Source of the DNA: Corbicula japonica | Taxonomy: Eukaryota > Mollusca > Bivalvia > Venerida > Cyrenidae | DNA: 64,000 bases | NCBI GenBank assembly: GCA_038501625.1 | Contig: JAZAYU010000220.1 | Location: forward strand, 558,001-622,000 | Reading direction: 5' to 3' | In this document: in pieces, positions 62,501 to 64,000 of the stretch | How positions within the stretch are numbered: position 1 is the stretch's first letter | Layout: every line of letters begins with the position of its first letter | Notes under the pieces: model-generated | Seen by the model: the letters and a program-made list of their open reading frames with translations, nothing else | Database searches by the model: none | Told to the model about the DNA's origin: nothing | Program-made: the position numbers and the translations under genes

Positions 62501-63688
62501 ACAAGACAAGTTTGGTTAGTAAATATCATGTTAACTTCCGCATTATAAAAGTTGCTCTTGATAAGTTTGCTCTTGGATGTATCGAAGGCCATCTGGTAAC
62601 CTCCAAGGAATCCGTTGTAACTGTAACACAAGACAAGTTTGGTTAGTAAATATCATGTTAACTTCCGCATTATAAAAGTTGCTCTTGATAAGTTTGCTCT
62701 TGGATGTATCGAAGGCCATCTGGTAACCTCCAAGGAATCCGTTGTAACTGTAACACAAAAGACAAGTTTGGTTAGTAAATATCATGTTAACTCTGCATTA
62801 TAAAAGTTGCTCTTGATAAGTTTGCTCTTGGATGTATCGAAGGCCATCTGGTAACCTCCAAGGAATCCGTTGTAACTGTAACACAAAAGACAAGTTTGGT
62901 TAGTAAATATCATGTTAACTTCCGCATTATAAAAGTTGCTCTTGATAAGTTTGCTCTTGGATGTATCGAAGGCCATCTGGTAACCTCCAAGGAATCCGTT
63001 GTAACTGTAACACAAAAGACAAGTTTGGTTAGTAAACATCATGTTAACTTCCGCATTATAAAAGTTGCTCTTGATAAGTTTGCTCTTGTTTGTATCGAAG
63101 GCCATCTGGTAACCTCCAAGGAATCCGTTATAGCTGTAACACAACAGATATATTTTGTTGGAATACAACATATTCACATTCTCATTATAAAATATAACAT
63201 GTTGAACCTATCATCTTATTTTATGACATTACTTTAAAATATCACATGATGGACTATTTTGGAATTGTCTATCAGTTCTGTTAGAAGTAAAACACATATG
63301 TGACATGGCATATTGCTATTATTGTACTAAATGAGTCTCTGGAAAATTAATAATAAATATTGTGTACAACTTTAAAATCATTGTTGTGCAACATTAAAAC
63401 AAGTGTCAAATTCTTCTTATTCATCCTTCTAAAGATGAGTTTTCGTGACACACAGACCATTCGAAAAGGTGTCTATTGTTAGAAAGGCAACAAAATATGT
63501 AATTTTTAGATACCAGTTTTCCGAGTTGAAACATTGCTAGCACAAGTATGCTTAAGATAAATGAATAAAGTAAATACCCTAATACACCAGCTCCATTGAT
63601 GGTTGGTCCAGAGAAGTCAAAGTCTACATCACAGTTCAGGTTTACATAGTCGTTCTTGTAACCGGTCTTTACCTTACCACTCTTCTTT
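59454..63688 (-). CDS. VDAC2: Voltage-dependent anion channel (mitochondrial porin), last five exons, partial
   Basis: Minus-strand exons 63578-63688, 61861-61977, 60992-61142, 60260-60317 and 59454-59545 join in consistent phase. They encode about the last 175 residues of a VDAC (family length about 280). Key peptides are [72 protein letters not shown] and [20 protein letters not shown]. The C-terminus carries the eukaryotic porin signature region and the final strand (KLTLS) used as a membrane-insertion signal. The protein is a 19-strand outer-membrane beta-barrel passing ATP, ADP and other metabolites. The first exons lie outside the window. Between the first two exons here is a ten-copy array of exon plus acceptor. 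Which VDAC paralogue it is cannot be fixed; invertebrates often have a single one. Confidence 0.95.
60011..60244. mobile_element. TTAA-flanked double-hairpin MITE next to a VDAC donor
   Basis: TTAA on both edges; right end TATATGGAGGAAAGGG. It ends 11 nt from the VDAC donor at 60259. Confidence 0.9.
60260..60317 (-). CDS. VDAC2: VDAC exon ([13 protein letters not shown])
   Basis: 58 nt with CTTACAG acceptor and GTGAGT donor, phase 0 in and 1 out. It encodes [19 protein letters not shown], the porin signature region. A TTAA-flanked MITE begins 11 nt after the donor. Confidence 0.95.
60443..60638. mobile_element. TTAA-flanked MITE, diverged
   Basis: TTAA on both edges, CCCTTCCATCCATGGATA and CCATGGAATAAAGG. 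Further degraded copies in the window: about 1964-2197, 6635-6740, 7170-7320, 8751-8955, 9752-9957, 11024-11140, 11391-11518, 38935-39010, 39650-39763, 40364-40500, 51735-52010, 52026-52262, 58915-59078. Confidence 0.8.
60733..60772 (+). other. tRNA-like relic (possible SINE promoter)
   Basis: GTAGAGCGTTGGC followed 8 bp later by GGAGGTTCGAATCCTGG. This resembles the D-arm end and T-arm (B box) of a tRNA. The spacing is too short for a cloverleaf and no acceptor stem is visible, so it is a relic or part of a tRNA-derived SINE. Confidence 0.4.
60992..61142 (-). CDS. VDAC2: VDAC exon (NDAAEFGGS to SIS)
   Basis: 151 nt with TTTTCAG acceptor and GTATGT donor, phase 2 in and 0 out. It contains [14 protein letters not shown] and [20 protein letters not shown]. 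Confidence 0.95.
61861..61977 (-). CDS. VDAC2: VDAC exon fed by the repeated acceptor
   Basis: 117 nt with GTTACAG acceptor and GTAAGT donor, phase 2 both ends. It encodes [20 protein letters not shown], then [18 protein letters not shown]. Its first 73 nt recur nine more times upstream in the transcript direction. This is the only copy that continues into the true exon 3' end with a donor. Confidence 0.93.
61905..63147 (-). repeat. VDAC exon-plus-acceptor tandem array (129 bp, ten exon copies)
   Basis: Ten copies of the first 73 nt of the VDAC exon alternate with nine copies of a 56-nt intron tail. Spacings are 129, 129, 129, 129, 127, 127, 128, 129 and 129 bp. Each intron tail ends in TACTAAC, a pyrimidine-rich stretch and TTACAG, a full 3' splice site. 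No extra copy has a donor. Copies are nearly identical, so the array is recent or homogenised. 129 bp equals 43 codons, and the five copies nearest the functional exon remain one open frame. Confidence 0.95.
63578..63688 (-). CDS. VDAC2: VDAC exon, strands preceding the array
   Basis: 111 nt with TTTCAG acceptor and GTATTT donor, phase 2 both ends. It encodes [20 protein letters not shown] and onward, ending [11 protein letters not shown]. Confidence 0.95.
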
Positions 63689-64000
63689 CTGAAACAACAA
63701 TTGTATCATATTTCATTTAACTGTAAACAATTTTCAAAACCGCAGTATGTATAAAGCAGTTGTAACCCTTCAGTCCAGAATTTACTACCATGATCAGCTT
63801 GTGCATCAGAACTGACCAGTAAGGGTCTAAACAATTTCCTTGAATGCCCCAATAAACAGTAATTGACCTGAATGCTTATGGAAGTTCACGAGTTAAATAC
63901 AATAGACAACAGCTAATTTCTATCACTGAATGTCTTTTTACATTTCTTTAAGCATCATCTATAGTTGTAACATGCAAATACAATGAATGTAATGTTATGC

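Noticed and set aside
61857..62519. 215- and 173-residue open frames read as a novel repeat protein
   Set aside because: The minus frame is VDAC exon plus intron copies; the plus frame is its shadow. Only the VDAC reading is supported.

Overview
The window is animal nuclear DNA: AT-rich, intron-dense and full of short non-autonomous transposons and minisatellites. The three recognisable genes have metazoan orthologues. The repeats look like those of bivalve molluscs: pearl-like elements with a CCGT/CGGT microsatellite next to core repeats, and abundant small foldback elements. A lophotrochozoan, probably a bivalve, is the best inference; no species can be named.

Layout. (1) Plus strand, 2853-46474: a RAP1GDS1 (SmgGDS) orthologue in 15 coding exons. 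All internal junctions are in phase 1, giving 618 codons before the stop. A 72-bp in-phase candidate cassette exon at 44210-44281 is also present. The first coding exon is the only weak call. (2) Minus strand, 51191-55473: a complete six-exon ASB gene (ankyrin repeats plus SOCS box, closest by eye to ASB13), 269 codons. It converges on RAP1GDS1. (3) Minus strand, 59454-63688: the last five exons of a VDAC (mitochondrial porin) gene. Its N-terminal exons lie beyond the right edge.

The remainder is introns and intergenic DNA filled by repeats. There are about forty copies of a TTAA-flanked double-hairpin MITE and about ten copies of a palindromic MITE carrying CAATCAGATGCTTGAG. There are also TA-flanked elements, one hAT-like element, a Helitron-like family ending in a hairpin plus CTAG, and many tandem arrays.

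Most notable: several tandem arrays are made of coding-exon ends together with their splice sites. The 3' ends of RAP1GDS1 exons 7 and 10, part of exon 5, the acceptor of the last exon, and the acceptor side of a VDAC exon have each been duplicated in tandem. The VDAC array carries nine extra acceptors, each with a TACTAAC branch-point match. Its last five repeats stay in frame with the gene. The three gene products act in separate processes (small-GTPase chaperoning, ubiquitin ligase substrate selection, mitochondrial outer-membrane transport), and no operon-like relation is implied.
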